Shown here: positions 5,367-5,909 of the stretch, one piece after another
Layout of the letters: every line of letters begins with the position of its first letter
Numbering within the stretch: position 1 is the first letter of the stretch
NCBI GenBank assembly: GCA_019418545.1
Contig: DYBQ01000123.1
Location: 1 to 5,909, forward strand
Origin: Clostridiales bacterium
GTDB lineage: Bacteria > Bacillota > Clostridia > Oscillospirales > Acutalibacteraceae
Length of the DNA: 5,909 nt
Reading direction: 5' to 3'
Made by a program: the position numbers and the translations under genes
Notes under the pieces: generated by a model
What the model was told of the DNA's origin: nothing
Databases searched by the model: none
Seen by the model: only the letters and a program-made list of their open reading frames with translations

Positions 5367-5665
5367 TTGTCTAAGTCAATCCTCCACTCATACTGATAAA
5401 ACTCAACGTCTTTGTATATAAAAAACTTCTTATATGGATTCATCCAGTCATCTTGCTCTACTGTGACTAGTACCGCCCCCACGGCACTAGCTAAAGCTTC
5501 GATACGGTCAGTGACTTGAATACCCCCACTAAAAATTGGATAAAGACTGGCTTTGCACTCTTGCTGTAGTGCTGTATATCCTTTGTATAGCTTTACCAAG
5601 TCTTCTACATCATCAACAGTGTTTTGCTTATCGTCTGCAAAAGCAGGATGATTTCTAGCCTTCAT
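5363..5665 (-). CDS. Hypothetical phage protein, 100 aa
   Basis: This protein is not recognised. The chosen start is ATG at 5665 (MKARNHPAFADDKQ), with GGGAGGG ending 8 bases upstream; a GTG at 5689 would add eight residues but has no ribosome binding site. The start overlaps the stop of the repeat protein by 11 bases and the stop overlaps the Gp157 start as ATGA, so it belongs to the coupled operon. The protein has a helical first half (DDVEDLVKLYKGYTALQQEC, 18-37), a short hydrophobic stretch (ALASAVGAVLVTV, 57-69), and an aromatic-rich end (YKKFFIYKDVEFYQYEWRID). It has no signal peptide, convincing membrane helix or metal motif. It is probably cytosolic. Confidence 0.72.
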   Translation of the reverse strand: MKARNHPAFADDKQNTVDDVEDLVKLYKGYTALQQECKASLYPIFSGGIQVTDRIEALASAVGAVLVTVEQDDWMNPYKKFFIYKDVEFYQYEWRIDLDK

Positions 5666-5909
5666 ACCCTTCACCCTCCCAATATCCACACATAAGATTT
5701 TTTGGATTTTCGTGTGCTTTGATATATCCTCTTTCTTTCATATCAGATATTCTCATCCTTATCCCTGCATATACTCCATAATCTTCGCCTGCCTCGATAG
5801 ACCCGCCTGCCTCGATAGACTCGCCTGCCTTGATAGACTCGCCTGCCTTGATATACCCGCCTGCCTTGATATACCAGCCTGCCTCGATAGACCCGCCTGC
5901 CTTGATATA
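5655..5909 (-). CDS. Hexapeptide-repeat phage protein, 3' end (runs off right edge)
   Basis: The frame enters at the right edge and reads 84 codons to TAG at 5657-5655; the start lies outside. The first 42 visible residues are seven exact-length hexapeptides of pattern [SY]-I-[KE]-A-G-[GEW] (YIKAGG, SIEAGW, YIKAGG, YIKAGE, SIKAGE, SIEAGG, SIEAGE). The array ends in DYGVYAG, and a non-repetitive tail (about 50-84) contains MRISDMKERGYIKAHENPKN and CGYWEGE. Similar IxAG repeat proteins with a short Cys-containing tail occur in Firmicutes phage early regions, without known function. The regular Ile and Gly-Ala spacing suggests a beta-solenoid; this is inferred. It is absent from simple open-frame searches because no start is visible, but frame, repeat periodicity and overlap with the next gene make it real. 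Confidence 0.85.
   Translation of the reverse strand, partial: YIKAGGSIEAGWYIKAGGYIKAGESIKAGESIEAGGSIEAGEDYGVYAGIRMRISDMKERGYIKAHENPKNLMCGYWEGEGYEG
5784..5909 (-). repeat. 18-bp tandem repeat array, seven units, open at edge
   Basis: Seven contiguous 18-bp units on the coding strand, such as TATATCAAGGCAGGCGGG and TCTATCGAGGCAGGCTGG. Twelve bases, including all of codons 2, 4 and 5, are invariant. Changes fall in codon 1 (TAT/TCT), codon 3 (AAG/GAG) and codon 6 (GGG/GAG/GAA/TGG). The array continues beyond the window. Confidence 0.95.

Noticed and set aside
5784..5909. CRISPR array
   Set aside because: The 18-bp units are contiguous without spacers, keep a reading frame, and encode a hexapeptide repeat.

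Overview
The window looks like part of the early (replication and recombination) region of a temperate siphovirus or prophage from a low-GC Gram-positive host, most likely a gut Clostridia-type Firmicute. This rests on the gene content (Gp157-family protein, Rad52-like annealing protein, NinB-like protein, HNH nuclease, phage-type SSB, DUF4373-type replisome organiser, RusA), the AT-rich sequence, the strong GGAGG ribosome binding sites, and the tight one-strand packing. No species can be assigned from the sequence alone.

Every convincing gene lies on the minus strand, so the operon reads from the right edge to the left edge. In transcription order: (1) the 3' end of a hexapeptide-repeat protein (5655-5909, open at the right edge); (2) an unrecognised 100-residue protein (5363-5665); (3) a Gp157-family coiled-coil protein (4872-5366); (4) a Rad52-family single-strand annealing protein (4332-4871); (5) a NinB/Orf-like recombination mediator (3781-4335); (6) a small HNH endonuclease (3495-3806); (7) SSB, starting at TTG (3095-3502); (8) a putative PD-(D/E)XK nuclease with a homing-endonuclease-type N-terminal repeat (2453-3037); (9) a DUF4373-type replisome organiser (1489-2295); (10) a RusA Holliday-junction resolvase (1082-1492); (11) a 55-residue four-cysteine protein (912-1079); (12) a double-HTH, cysteine-rich regulator (319-915); (13) the 5' part of a dCTP deaminase gene (1-314, open at the left edge).

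Most junctions are stop/start overlaps (ATGA, GTGA, TAGATG) or gaps of a few bases, which implies one translationally coupled transcript. The only real gaps, 57 and 157 bases, flank the PD-(D/E)XK nuclease gene, suggesting that it is a later insertion. No promoter or intrinsic terminator is convincing anywhere.

The genes fit one job: Rad52-like protein, NinB-like protein and SSB handle and anneal single-stranded DNA; HNH and RusA cut DNA; the DUF4373 protein probably opens the phage origin; and dCTP deaminase adjusts the nucleotide pool. The most interesting structural signals are three 21-bp iteron-like repeats followed by a purine-rich tract inside the replisome-organiser gene (a lambda-O-like candidate origin), an 18-bp hexapeptide repeat array whose units differ almost only at amino-acid-changing positions, and a two-HTH gene with a strong internal ribosome binding site exactly before its second HTH domain.
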